Assembly (NCBI GenBank): GCA_020050375.1
Contig: JAGVKR010000473.1
Coordinates: forward strand, 1-6,376
Source: Planctomycetales bacterium
Lineage (GTDB): Bacteria > Planctomycetota > Planctomycetia > Planctomycetales > Planctomycetaceae
DNA length: 6,376 nucleotides
Direction: 5' to 3'
Part shown: positions 1 through 5,821 of the stretch, one piece after another
Layout of the letters: each line of letters opens with the position of its first letter
How positions within the stretch are numbered: the first letter of the stretch is position 1
Notes under the pieces: generated by a model
Seen by the model: only the letters and a program-made list of their open reading frames with translations
What the model was told of the DNA's origin: nothing
Databases searched by the model: none
Translations under genes and position numbers: made by a program

Positions 1-41
1 CTGAGCGTTTGTCCCAATTGTGTCGCGTCGTCCGGAGGCAT
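1..41 (-). CDS. Possible start of next complex I gene (nuoL by synteny), cut by window edge
   Basis: An ATG at 41-39 opens a minus-strand frame that stays open to the window edge and reads MPPDDATQLGQTL. An in-frame TAG lies seven codons upstream, so this ATG is the first standard start in its frame. It begins 67 nt after the nuoK stop, and nuoL commonly follows nuoK, which is the only reason to suggest nuoL. Thirteen codons do not allow recognition, the visible residues are not yet hydrophobic, and no Shine-Dalgarno sequence sits at good spacing (an AGGAA lies about 15 nt upstream). The true start could also lie beyond the window. Confidence 0.35.
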   Translation of the reverse strand, partial: MPPDDATQLGQTL

Positions 42-108
42 AATCGTTTCTATTGGTTCCTACCGCGTGCGGCTGGGCATTCGAAATGAAGTGGCGGGCC
101 GCCGAATC

Positions 109-420
109 TCAGCCCTTCAATTCATCGGCCCGGTCAACGTCGATTGTCAGATGGTTGTTGTAGAAATTGAGAGCGATCGCCAAAGCGATCGCCGCTTCGG
201 CGGCGGCCAGCACGATCACGAACAGCGACAGGATCTGACCATCGAGACCCAGCGCCGTGTATCGGGCAAACGCCACGAAATTCAGATTGGCTCCGTTCAA
301 GACCAGCTCGACGCCCATCAAGACGCCGACGGCATTCCGCTTGGTGGCCATGCAGACCACGCCGCAGACGAACAAGACGCCGGCGATGAACAGATAAAAG
401 TTGAGGTCCGGGGCAAGCAT
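109..420 (-). CDS. nuoK: NADH-quinone oxidoreductase subunit K (NuoK)
   Basis: NuoK is a small integral membrane subunit of the complex I membrane arm and part of the E-channel/antiporter-like proton path next to the quinone-reducing module. The 103-residue product has the family's usual length and three hydrophobic segments (about 6-24, 30-50 and 61-86). Two buried glutamates typical of NuoK are visible: E38 in GVELVLNGANLNFVAF and E75 in LAAAEAAIALAIAL, equivalent to E36 and E72 of the E. coli protein by family knowledge. The start is an ATG at 420-418, 18 nt after the nuoJ stop, with only a weak ribosome-binding site, so translation may depend on upstream ribosomes. It is the third gene of a nuoH-nuoJ-nuoK run. 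The hydrophilic C-terminus (TIDVDRADELKG) is short and ordinary. Confidence 0.97.
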   Translation of the reverse strand: MLAPDLNFYLFIAGVLFVCGVVCMATKRNAVGVLMGVELVLNGANLNFVAFARYTALGLDGQILSLFVIVLAAAEAAIALAIALNFYNNHLTIDVDRADELKG

Positions 421-438
421 ATTCAGCGACTCGGCAAA

Positions 439-1077
439 TCAGAGCGAGGCTTCGGTGGAGGAATCCTTGCGACGCTTGGACCGGGCCAGATAGGCGGCGC
501 CGATCAGCACGACCAGGAGATGCACCGAAACGATTTCGAATGGAAGCAGATATCCCGATGTCAGCACGACTCCGGTCGAGCCGAGATCTTTGTCGGGCCG
601 CGCCCCGAGAAAGCTCAAACCCAGCGCCCGGGTGGTGTTGCCTTCCGCGGGCGGGTTGAAGCCAACCTCGACCCGCCCCTGAATCGGGCGCGGGCTGACG
701 TTCACCCAATCGACGGCATAGGCCGTGTAAAGAATCAGCGAGAGCAGAAGCGCCCCGACCACCCCGGCGAGAACTCCCTCACCCGGGCTGGTCTTGATGC
801 TCAAAAACGGGCCGCTGGCGGTGAGCATCACACCGAAGATCAGGAGCACCAGCGTTCCGCCGACGTAGATCAGGAGTTGTGCCGCGCCCACGAAGTCGGC
901 ATTCAGCGAGAAGAAAAGCCCGGCGGTGCAACCGAGCGAAATGATCAACCAGAACGCCATGCGGGCCACGTTCTGGCTGACGACGACGGCGATTGCCGCC
1001 AGAACGGTGACAACCCCGAAGATCGAGACCGCTCCGTCGTGAAACAGCCAGAACAGAAAGTCGAGAACCGCGGTCAC
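439..1077 (-). CDS. nuoJ: NADH-quinone oxidoreductase subunit J (NuoJ)
   Basis: NuoJ is a membrane-arm subunit of complex I that packs between NuoH/A and NuoK and takes part in coupling quinone chemistry to proton movement. The 212-residue product shows the family signature FVGAAQLLIYVGGTLVLLIF at 62-81 (the flexible TM3 region). Hydrophobic segments lie at about 17-34, 40-57, 62-86, 101-122 and 174-197. A polar loop at about 123-170, between TM4 and TM5, is the most variable part. The start is GTG: its G overlaps the nuoH stop in a GTGA junction. A perfect GGAGGT at 1084-1089 lies 6 nt upstream, so the GTG is well supported despite being non-ATG. The C-terminus ends in a basic stretch (ARSKRRKD), consistent with the cytoplasmic side. 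nuoI is not present between nuoH and this gene. Confidence 0.96.
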   Translation of the reverse strand: MTAVLDFLFWLFHDGAVSIFGVVTVLAAIAVVVSQNVARMAFWLIISLGCTAGLFFSLNADFVGAAQLLIYVGGTLVLLIFGVMLTASGPFLSIKTSPGEGVLAGVVGALLLSLILYTAYAVDWVNVSPRPIQGRVEVGFNPPAEGNTTRALGLSFLGARPDKDLGSTGVVLTSGYLLPFEIVSVHLLVVLIGAAYLARSKRRKDSSTEASL

Positions 1078-2423
1078 GGCCGCACCTCCGCTCTCATTTG
1101 GGCCGCCCTGACAACTGCCGTATGCTGGATTTCCGCGGGGGCTTCGACAGCAGGCTCAACGTGTGACGTCTTCGACTCGAACGTTCCCGAATGTCGCGGC
1201 GGAATGGGCCGGTAAGCTTTGTTTCCCAGTGGCACACCAAATTCGATGCCGCCGATATTCATTTGTGATAAGAGCGTTGTCTGTCCGGTGAGCTGGTGCA
1301 CGGCGAGCGGCCAGAGCGTCACCCCCAGAAACAGAAAGCAACTGATCGGCAGAAGGTACTTGAGGCAGGTGACCATCACCTGATCGATGCGAAGACGAGG
1401 CAATGTCCAGCGGACCCACATCTGCACGAAGACCAGAAGGCAGCCCTTGGTGATGAAGACCACGCAGCCGACGAGATTGGCGATATAGTTGCCGACCGAG
1501 AAGCCACCCAGGGCGCCGATCTTTGCTGTGCCGCGGAGCGGATCGAGCAGGGCCGCTTCGATGCCGATACCCGTGTTCCAGCCGCCGAGGAAGAGCGCCG
1601 TGGCGATCCCGCTGACGGCGAACATGCTCGCGTATTCGGCCATGAAGAAATAAGACCAGCGAATGCCGCTGTATTCGGTGTGAAACCCGGCGACAAGCTC
1701 GCTCTCGGCCTCGGCTAGATCGAACGGAGCCCGCTTGACGCTGGCGGTTGCGACGGTGAAGTACACGAAAAACGCCCCCAGGCAGAACGGGTCGTGGAAG
1801 ATGAGCCAGTTCGTGAACGCCCCCGACTGCATCCAACTGATGTCGACCATATTGAGCGTGCCGGCGGCCGTTACAGGGACCAGCGCGCAAATTGCCATGG
1901 GAATTTCGTAGCTCACAACCTGGGCCGCCTCGCGCATGCCGCCGAAGAGCGACCACTTCGAGCCGCTGGAATAGCCGGCGAGAATCACGCCGATCACCTC
2001 CAGCGACATCACGGCGAGCATGAAGAAGATCCCCACGTCGAGGTTCTGCGCCACCCAGCCGTCGCTCCAGGGGAGCACGATGAACGCGCCGAACGACGCG
2101 ACGAACACCAGATACGGTGAAGCCCGGAACAGCAGCTTATCGGCTGCCTGTGGACAGAGGTCTTCTTTCTGAATCAGCTTCACGCCGTCGGCAAGGGTTT
2201 GCAGCCAGCCGAATTTACCCCCGACGCGCGTCGGGCCGAGTCGATCCTGAATTCGACCGGCCACTTTCCGCTCGAGCCAGATGTAGAACAGCGGCGCTAC
2301 GGCAAAAAAATGGATGATCAGAATCGCATGGATCAGGGCCGCGATGACGAGAGCCCACGCTTCGGAATAGACGTGCCCCTGCAAAAATTCGGCGATCGAG
2401 CCGGCGGCGAAAAGCAAGGTCAT
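1074..2423 (-). CDS. nuoH: NADH-quinone oxidoreductase subunit H (NuoH)
   Basis: NuoH is the heel subunit of complex I. It forms much of the quinone-binding cavity with the peripheral arm and starts the proton path. From an ATG at 2423 the protein has 449 residues. Family landmarks in order are ERKVAGRIQDRLGPTRVG (51-68), ADGVKLIQKEDLCP (78-91), GGMREAAQVVSYEIPMAICA (161-180), the acidic quinone-channel loop KRAPFDLAEAESELVAGFH (230-248) with EYSG (250-253), and MWVRWTLPRLRIDQ (335-348). About eight hydrophobic segments are present. A hydrophilic Pro/Ala/Glu-rich tail of roughly 70 residues follows the last one. The frame extends 20 codons further to a GTG at 2483. That stretch is hydrophilic, lacks an SD and uses codons (CTT, TCT, TTT, AGA, GGA) unlike the GC-ending codons of the body, so I prefer the ATG. 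The stop overlaps nuoJ by 4 nt. Confidence 0.95.
   Translation of the reverse strand: MTLLFAAGSIAEFLQGHVYSEAWALVIAALIHAILIIHFFAVAPLFYIWLERKVAGRIQDRLGPTRVGGKFGWLQTLADGVKLIQKEDLCPQAADKLLFRASPYLVFVASFGAFIVLPWSDGWVAQNLDVGIFFMLAVMSLEVIGVILAGYSSGSKWSLFGGMREAAQVVSYEIPMAICALVPVTAAGTLNMVDISWMQSGAFTNWLIFHDPFCLGAFFVYFTVATASVKRAPFDLAEAESELVAGFHTEYSGIRWSYFFMAEYASMFAVSGIATALFLGGWNTGIGIEAALLDPLRGTAKIGALGGFSVGNYIANLVGCVVFITKGCLLVFVQMWVRWTLPRLRIDQVMVTCLKYLLPISCFLFLGVTLWPLAVHQLTGQTTLLSQMNIGGIEFGVPLGNKAYRPIPPRHSGTFESKTSHVEPAVEAPAEIQHTAVVRAAQMRAEVRP
1084..1089 (-). promoter_or_regulatory. Ribosome-binding site of nuoJ (GGAGGT)
   Basis: On the minus strand a full GGAGGT lies 6 nt before the GTG start of nuoJ, inside the last codons of nuoH. 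It decides the non-ATG start and implies coupled but independently strong translation of nuoJ. It is the only near-perfect Shine-Dalgarno sequence I noticed in the window. Confidence 0.8.
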
Positions 2424-2506
2424 CCCCTGGACATGGATACACGGAGCCTGTCCTCTGCGCTCAAAAAGCGCAGAAAGGCTCACTGCGGGTCTGGAGCAAA
2501 GGCTGG

Positions 2507-2535
2507 ACTATGACACAACCCGCGCAGGGATTCAA
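2507..2535 (-). promoter_or_regulatory. Candidate sigma-70-type promoter for nuoHJK
   Basis: On the minus strand TTGAAT (2535-2530) and CATAGT (2512-2507) are separated by exactly 17 nt. Each matches the TTGACA/TATAAT consensus at 4 of 6 positions. Transcription would begin near 2500, giving a leader of about 75 nt to the preferred nuoH ATG at 2423. The spacer contains CCCTGCGCGGG, an imperfect dyad. The position, downstream of the terminator of the preceding unit and just upstream of nuoH, fits. Four-of-six matches are common by chance, so this is only a candidate. Confidence 0.35.
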
Positions 2536-2741
2536 GCGACCGAAATCGCGATCGCCGCGGCTTGGCTATCGGTTTCTCAATCGTGGCAGAGGGCCCTGTC
2601 GAACGGCAATTTGCCCGCTGTCCATCGCGACGCAACGGCGTCGAAAAGGGCAACGGCGACTGCCCTCCGGGCGACCCGTGATCGCGATAGCGAGCTTTCG
2701 TCGCGGCGAATTCTCATATCCGAGAAGCTGCTTCTCACTTG

Positions 2742-2785
2742 TGCAAATGCAAACAGGCCCCGATCCGCCACGGGTCGGGGCCTGT
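2742..2785 (-). terminator. Intrinsic terminator after the ExbB/ExbD cassette
   Basis: The arms ACAGGCCCCGA.CCG and CGG.TCGGGGCCTGT (2753-2785) form a stem of 15 positions with one mismatch (C.A in minus-strand RNA) and a 3-nt loop. On the minus strand the stem is followed by TTTGCATTTGC, a weak T-rich tract. It lies about 70 nt past the stop of the last ExbD gene and ahead of the nuo unit, as expected for a transcript boundary. The interrupted T-tract makes efficiency uncertain. The opposite side has no T-tract, so activity on the plus strand is unlikely. Confidence 0.65.
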
Positions 2786-2855
2786 CGTCTATAACCCTGT
2801 TTCACGATCGCAACCGGCGTAGTCGATCTGATGACAGCCCCCGACGGAATCCGGC

Positions 2856-3338
2856 TCACGGTTTGACGGCGGGGCCTTTCACGGCCGGCTCGGAAGGCTG
2901 CGCCCGGGCACTGAAGCTGATCGACTGAAAGTGCGCCGCGCGACAGGTATCGTAGACCCGAACCATTTGCCCGGCCTCCACGGCCGGAGCAATGTCGAGA
3001 ATGACGGGACTTTCCGGGGCGATCTCGGCCAGACTCGTCAGCACCTGCTGCAAGTCGTCGAACGATTCGTGCTCCGTCCCGTTGAGTTTCATGAGCGTTC
3101 GCCCGTCGTCGCCGACCGTGAGGTAGATCCAAACCTCGTCGACCGGTTTCGGTCGCGCGACCGGGCTCGCCGTTTCGACCGAGCCGCTCGCAGCCAGCTC
3201 TGTGGGGAGCAGCAGTTCGTAGACGTTTCCCGCGGCGGCACAGACAAAGAAGATCAGGAGCAGGAACACGACGTCGATCATCGACGTCATCATGTTCTCG
3301 CTCATGTCCCCGCGTGTGTGATGTGCCGGTATTTTCAT
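2856..3338 (-). CDS. ExbD/TolR-family biopolymer transport protein (second copy)
   Basis: ExbD/TolR proteins are single-pass inner-membrane proteins. Their transmembrane aspartate takes protons in an ExbB/TolQ channel, and their periplasmic domain passes the energy on. This 160-residue product has the family size and layout: a short polar N-terminus, one membrane segment with TSMIDVVFLLLIFFVCAA at 18-35 carrying the key aspartate D22, a polar linker, and a periplasmic alpha/beta domain (about 67-145). The tail is Pro/Ala-rich, with a small repeated PAVK element. The start is an ATG at 3338 without a clear SD, 106 nt after the stop of the first ExbD gene. That gap shows no gene and no convincing promoter. 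The protein differs greatly from its neighbour outside the membrane segment, so it is not a recent duplicate. It probably works with the ExbB-type gene upstream; the transported or energised partner is unknown. Confidence 0.88.
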   Translation of the reverse strand: MKIPAHHTRGDMSENMMTSMIDVVFLLLIFFVCAAAGNVYELLLPTELAASGSVETASPVARPKPVDEVWIYLTVGDDGRTLMKLNGTEHESFDDLQQVLTSLAEIAPESPVILDIAPAVEAGQMVRVYDTCRAAHFQSISFSARAQPSEPAVKGPAVKP

Positions 3339-3444
3339 ATTGTCGCGTTCAACAATTCAAACGACTTTGCCGTGCTTGCCTCGTGGCACCGTTCATGAAT
3401 CCGCAAGCGGCGCGCGATGCACCGTGTGAAAAAGAGTGTTCGAG

Positions 3445-3870
3445 TCATTGCGACGGTAAGACATTGAATTTGACGTTCGTCACTCCGGCGCGGGCGCAAC
3501 CGAGCAACAGCGGCTCGATGTGCTGGTAGGGGACGCGATGATCAGTCCGAATGCGGACTTCGAAGTCGCCCGGCTGGTCGCCGTCGCCGCGACCTTCGCC
3601 GATCATCTGCTCCACCTGCGGCAGAGCGAATTCGCGACCGCCGACGCTCAAAGTTCCGTCCGGCAAAATTGTGACGATCAACCGCCGGTTGAGCTCGGCC
3701 TTCTCGGGTCCGCCAGTCGACGCGCGCGGGAGGTCGACGTCGGCTGCGATCTCGCTACGAGCCATATGACTGGCGGCGAGAAAGAAGATGATCAGGTTGA
3801 AGACCACATCGATCATCGGCGTGAGGTTGAACTTCAGGCCGCCGCCGTGATTTCGCGAGGGATACTTCAT
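3445..3870 (-). CDS. ExbD/TolR-family biopolymer transport protein (first copy)
   Basis: This 141-residue protein has a basic, glycine-containing N-terminus, one membrane segment with NLTPMIDVVFNLIIFFLAAS at 15-34, and the proton-accepting aspartate D21. A periplasmic domain follows (about 62-139) with the usual pattern of a strand pair (RRLIVTILPDGTLSVGGREF), a helix and a final strand (GVTNVKFNVLP). The frame is open much further upstream, but the ATG at 3870 is chosen for three reasons: it overlaps the channel-gene stop in an ATGA junction, GGAG lies 8 nt upstream, and the protein then starts just before the ExbD domain as is usual. The overlap implies translational coupling and close to fixed stoichiometry with the ExbB-type partner. 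Canonical family features are strong; substrate and partner specificity are not visible. Confidence 0.93.
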   Translation of the reverse strand: MKYPSRNHGGGLKFNLTPMIDVVFNLIIFFLAASHMARSEIAADVDLPRASTGGPEKAELNRRLIVTILPDGTLSVGGREFALPQVEQMIGEGRGDGDQPGDFEVRIRTDHRVPYQHIEPLLLGCARAGVTNVKFNVLPSQ

Positions 3871-4676
3871 TCGACCGGCTCCGGCGGCGCATCGACCAAT
3901 CCTCCTGCGTCGGATTTGAGCCGGGCTTTGCGAAGCTCCTGCCGCCGCAGCGCGGCGCTGCGTTTGAACGTCGAAAAGGCATGCTCGGCCAGCAACGAGG
4001 CCTCGGCAACCAGCTCGTCGACGCGGTTCCGCAGGACGGCATAGGCGCCGAGCGCGGGAATCGCCACGCACAGGCCCTGGAGGGTCGTCACCAGCGCCTT
4101 GTAGATCCCCGGCGCCAGCTCGGAGACTTGCGGATTCGCCTTGGCTTCGAACTCCATGAAGGCCAGGATCATTCCCCAGACCGTACCCAACAGCCCCAGC
4201 ATGGGGGCGATCGTCCCGATGACGGTGAAATACTCCAGCCGTCGATAGAGCCGCGCCGCCTGCTGCTGGCTGGCGTCTTCCATCGCCTTCTCGACCGCTG
4301 AATATCCCAAAGAGACTTCCGCCAGCCCGGCCGAAAGCACGTACGATTCGAAGCTCGGCCGCTGGTGGCACTCATCGAGCGCCTGCTTGAAGTTGCCGGC
4401 GGCGATCAGTCGCCGGGCTTCTTCGCCGAGTCCCACCGGCATCAGCACGCTGCGGCGGACGGTGAGCAGGTGCTGCACGATCATGGCGACCATCCACAGG
4501 CTGAGCGCTATGATGATCCATCCAATGGCCCCTCCCGCGTCGAGCAGAGCGCGGATTTCGAGATTGCGCATCGCGGGAGCGACCCGCTCCTCGCCCAGCG
4601 CAATTCGACAGGAGAAACACAACGCAGCCGCGCTCAACAACGAATGCCGCAGCCATCGGCGATCGACGGTCTTCAA
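3867..4676 (-). CDS. MotA/TolQ/ExbB proton channel family protein
   Basis: ExbB/TolQ/MotA proteins form the multimeric inner-membrane proton channel that surrounds ExbD/TolR and turns proton flow into mechanical work. The 269-residue product starts with a basic, hydrophobic signal-like segment (about 1-28, ending SCRIALGEE). It continues with TM1 at about 49-71, a cytoplasmic domain (75-148), TM2 within TIAPMLGLLGTVWGMILAF (155-173) and TM3 within ALVTTLQGLCVAIPALGAY (194-212). The LLGTVWGMI and TTLQGL.VAIPA motifs are the family signature. A charged cytoplasmic tail follows. The start is TTG: it overlaps the upstream stop as TTGA and has GGAAG 7 nt upstream. The first in-frame ATG (residue 36) would remove the signal segment. 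The two ExbD genes downstream are the natural partners. Confidence 0.93.
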   Translation of the reverse strand: MKTVDRRWLRHSLLSAAALCFSCRIALGEERVAPAMRNLEIRALLDAGGAIGWIIIALSLWMVAMIVQHLLTVRRSVLMPVGLGEEARRLIAAGNFKQALDECHQRPSFESYVLSAGLAEVSLGYSAVEKAMEDASQQQAARLYRRLEYFTVIGTIAPMLGLLGTVWGMILAFMEFEAKANPQVSELAPGIYKALVTTLQGLCVAIPALGAYAVLRNRVDELVAEASLLAEHAFSTFKRSAALRRQELRKARLKSDAGGLVDAPPEPVE

Positions 4677-5731
4677 GGGGCGACTTCCTTTTTTGGAGAA
4701 GGTTCTCTTTCGGTCGCGGTTTCGAGGAGCCCTCGCGCTTCGTCGGCGGACGGAGTCTCGGGAAAGCGTCTCGTCGCTTCACGGTAAAGTCCGTGCGCTT
4801 CGCTTTGCTGACCGATTCGTTCCAGCGCGATCCCCGCTTCGAGACAGGCGCGGGCCGTGAGCCGAAAATCGTGATCGTCGACCAGTGGAAGCCAAAGCAG
4901 CGTCGCCGCCGCCAGCTCGTAGTCGTGCCGGGCCGCATAGGCGCGGCCGAGGACGTAGCACGGGCCGGCGCGCAGATCGCCCGGCAATTCGTCGATCCGC
5001 GCCTGCCAACGGGCGACTTCCAGTTCGCCGACAGTTCCTTGGGCCGCCTCGAGACGCCATCCCTGAGTTTGCGCCAGCGACTGGATCCGTCGATCGGGGC
5101 TGGTGGCCAGCCCGCGCAGGACACTCTGCGCGGCCGACGAGAGATTGGGATCGTCGAGCAACAGGCTGGCGCCCATCAGCTTCCCGGCCTCGACCGATCC
5201 ATTGAGCCACGACTGGGCCTGGCTGCGGGCCGTCGCCGTGAGTGGCTCGGACATCCACGCCAGGGGAATCACGCGAAAGTGCCGCGTCGTCGGATCGCTT
5301 CGCAGCAATGCAAGAAATCGCGTCCCCGCTTTCGGAATGTCCCCGCGACGGAGCTCGCTCTGAACGAGCGATGCAAGGATTTCGCGCCGAACCCAGGCGC
5401 GAGGCTCCTTTTTCAGGGCCGTTTCCAGTGCAACGATTGCATCTTCGACGCGCCCCTCGCGGCCTTCGCGCAGCAGCGCCAGCCCGCGGTCGTGCGCTTC
5501 CGTATGAGGGGTGACGACCGCTATCACATCCGCCGCAGGATAGGTGCGGAGCGTCTCACCCTGCGACGAACGGATCTGTATGTCTTCACCGGTGAATTCT
5601 TCAATCGTCCCCGCGATCGTGATTTTGCCGGCAAGTCGTCCGCGTTTGAGCACAACCTGATCCTGCGCAGAGGTCGACACCGCGACGGCGAAGACGGCGA
5701 GCAGCGGCAGACAAACGCGGGCCGAGGACAC
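4673..5731 (-). CDS. Exported TPR-like repeat protein of the ExbB/ExbD cassette
   Basis: Not recognised as a named protein. From a GTG at 5731 it has 352 residues. It begins with a signal peptide (1-23, hydrophobic core CLPLLAVFAVAVS, likely cut after SAQ). A beta-rich segment (24-73: VVLKRGRLAGKITIAG..., ...EDIQIRSSQGETLRTYPAADV) follows, of a kind often seen at the N-terminus of exported planctomycete proteins. Helical TPR-like repeats come next, clearest at 80-112 (GLALLREGREGRVEDAIVAL) and 255-335 (YVLGRAYAARHDYELAAATL and the following pair). The C-terminus is charged. The GTG is chosen because AGAAGG lies 9 nt upstream and the signal peptide then starts cleanly. A TTG at 5779 would add 16 basic residues and has no proper SD. 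The stop overlaps the channel gene (TTGA), so it is likely a periplasmic scaffold or partner of that motor; this role is inferred. Confidence 0.82.
   Translation of the reverse strand: MSSARVCLPLLAVFAVAVSTSAQDQVVLKRGRLAGKITIAGTIEEFTGEDIQIRSSQGETLRTYPAADVIAVVTPHTEAHDRGLALLREGREGRVEDAIVALETALKKEPRAWVRREILASLVQSELRRGDIPKAGTRFLALLRSDPTTRHFRVIPLAWMSEPLTATARSQAQSWLNGSVEAGKLMGASLLLDDPNLSSAAQSVLRGLATSPDRRIQSLAQTQGWRLEAAQGTVGELEVARWQARIDELPGDLRAGPCYVLGRAYAARHDYELAAATLLWLPLVDDHDFRLTARACLEAGIALERIGQQSEAHGLYREATRRFPETPSADEARGLLETATEREPSPKKEVAP
4684..4688 (-). promoter_or_regulatory. Ribosome-binding site supporting the TTG start of the ExbB-type gene
   Basis: GGAAG (within AAAGGAAG on the minus strand) lies 7 nt before the TTG at 4676. 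Together with the TTGA overlap it supports the TTG as the real start, and so supports the presence of the N-terminal signal segment. Confidence 0.55.
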
Positions 5732-5740
5732 GTTTCGAAC

Positions 5741-5746
5741 CCTTCT
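5741..5746 (-). promoter_or_regulatory. Ribosome-binding site supporting the GTG start of the TPR-like gene
   Basis: AGAAGG on the minus strand lies 9 nt upstream of the GTG at 5731, giving a normal spacing. It is the main reason to prefer this start over the TTG at 5779. Confidence 0.45.
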
Positions 5747-5821
5747 TGGATTGGCGGACTTGCGGCGGGAATCCTTCAACCCCCGGTACGTGGCCCGACG
5801 CGGCGCTTCTGTTCGGAAGCA

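Larger units (their letters stand above)
2424..2855. other. Intergenic region between the ExbD gene and nuoH
   Basis: This is the only stretch above 300 bases without a credible gene. Short frames exist on both strands, but their conceptual products are Arg/Ser/Pro-rich, have no recognisable motif and look like GC-rich noise. From right to left it holds the GC-rich hairpin terminator of the upstream unit (2753-2785) and a 6-bp hairpin GAGAAG/CTTCTC (2722-2736). Next come an imperfect CGCGA...TCGCG dyad near 2684-2706, a perfect 6-bp hairpin CGACGC-AACG-GCGTCG (2628-2643), several TCGCGA/CGATCG palindromes, and a candidate nuoH promoter (2507-2535). I see no tRNA or known riboswitch. Confidence 0.6.

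Noticed and set aside
171..195. Tandem GCGATCGCC copies, resembling the cyanobacterial HIP1 octamer
   Set aside because: They encode the AIALAIAL run of the NuoK membrane helix, so the repeat follows from the protein sequence. No wider HIP1-like density is evident.
67..1215. Plus-strand open frame of 382 codons opposite nuoK and nuoJ
   Set aside because: Its product is rich in Gln, Arg, Asp, His and Glu with no motif or membrane segment. It mirrors the strongly conserved nuoJ/nuoK frames and is explained by GC-rich codon structure.
2510..2928. Short plus-strand frames in the intergenic region (2510-2794 and 2611-2928)
   Set aside because: Arg/Ser/Pro-rich conceptual products without motif, crossing the terminator hairpin and running into the ExbD gene. 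No ribosome-binding site or homology cue supports them.
3339..3444. Gap between the two ExbD genes, checked for a promoter or a small gene
   Set aside because: No plausible -35/-10 pair at proper spacing, no SD before the ATG and no credible small frame; only a 5-bp ATTGT/ACAAT dyad just upstream of the start.
3445..4371. Long minus-strand frame of 308 codons ending with the first ExbD
   Set aside because: Its first half overlaps the channel gene in another frame and is Arg/Gly/Ala-rich noise. The real ExbD starts at the ATG at 3870, in the ATGA overlap.
5805..5820. GCTTC/GAAGC hairpin directly after the vWA stop
   Set aside because: Only 5 bp with a 6-nt loop and no T-tract, so not a convincing terminator. 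The vWA and TPR-like genes are more simply read as one transcript.
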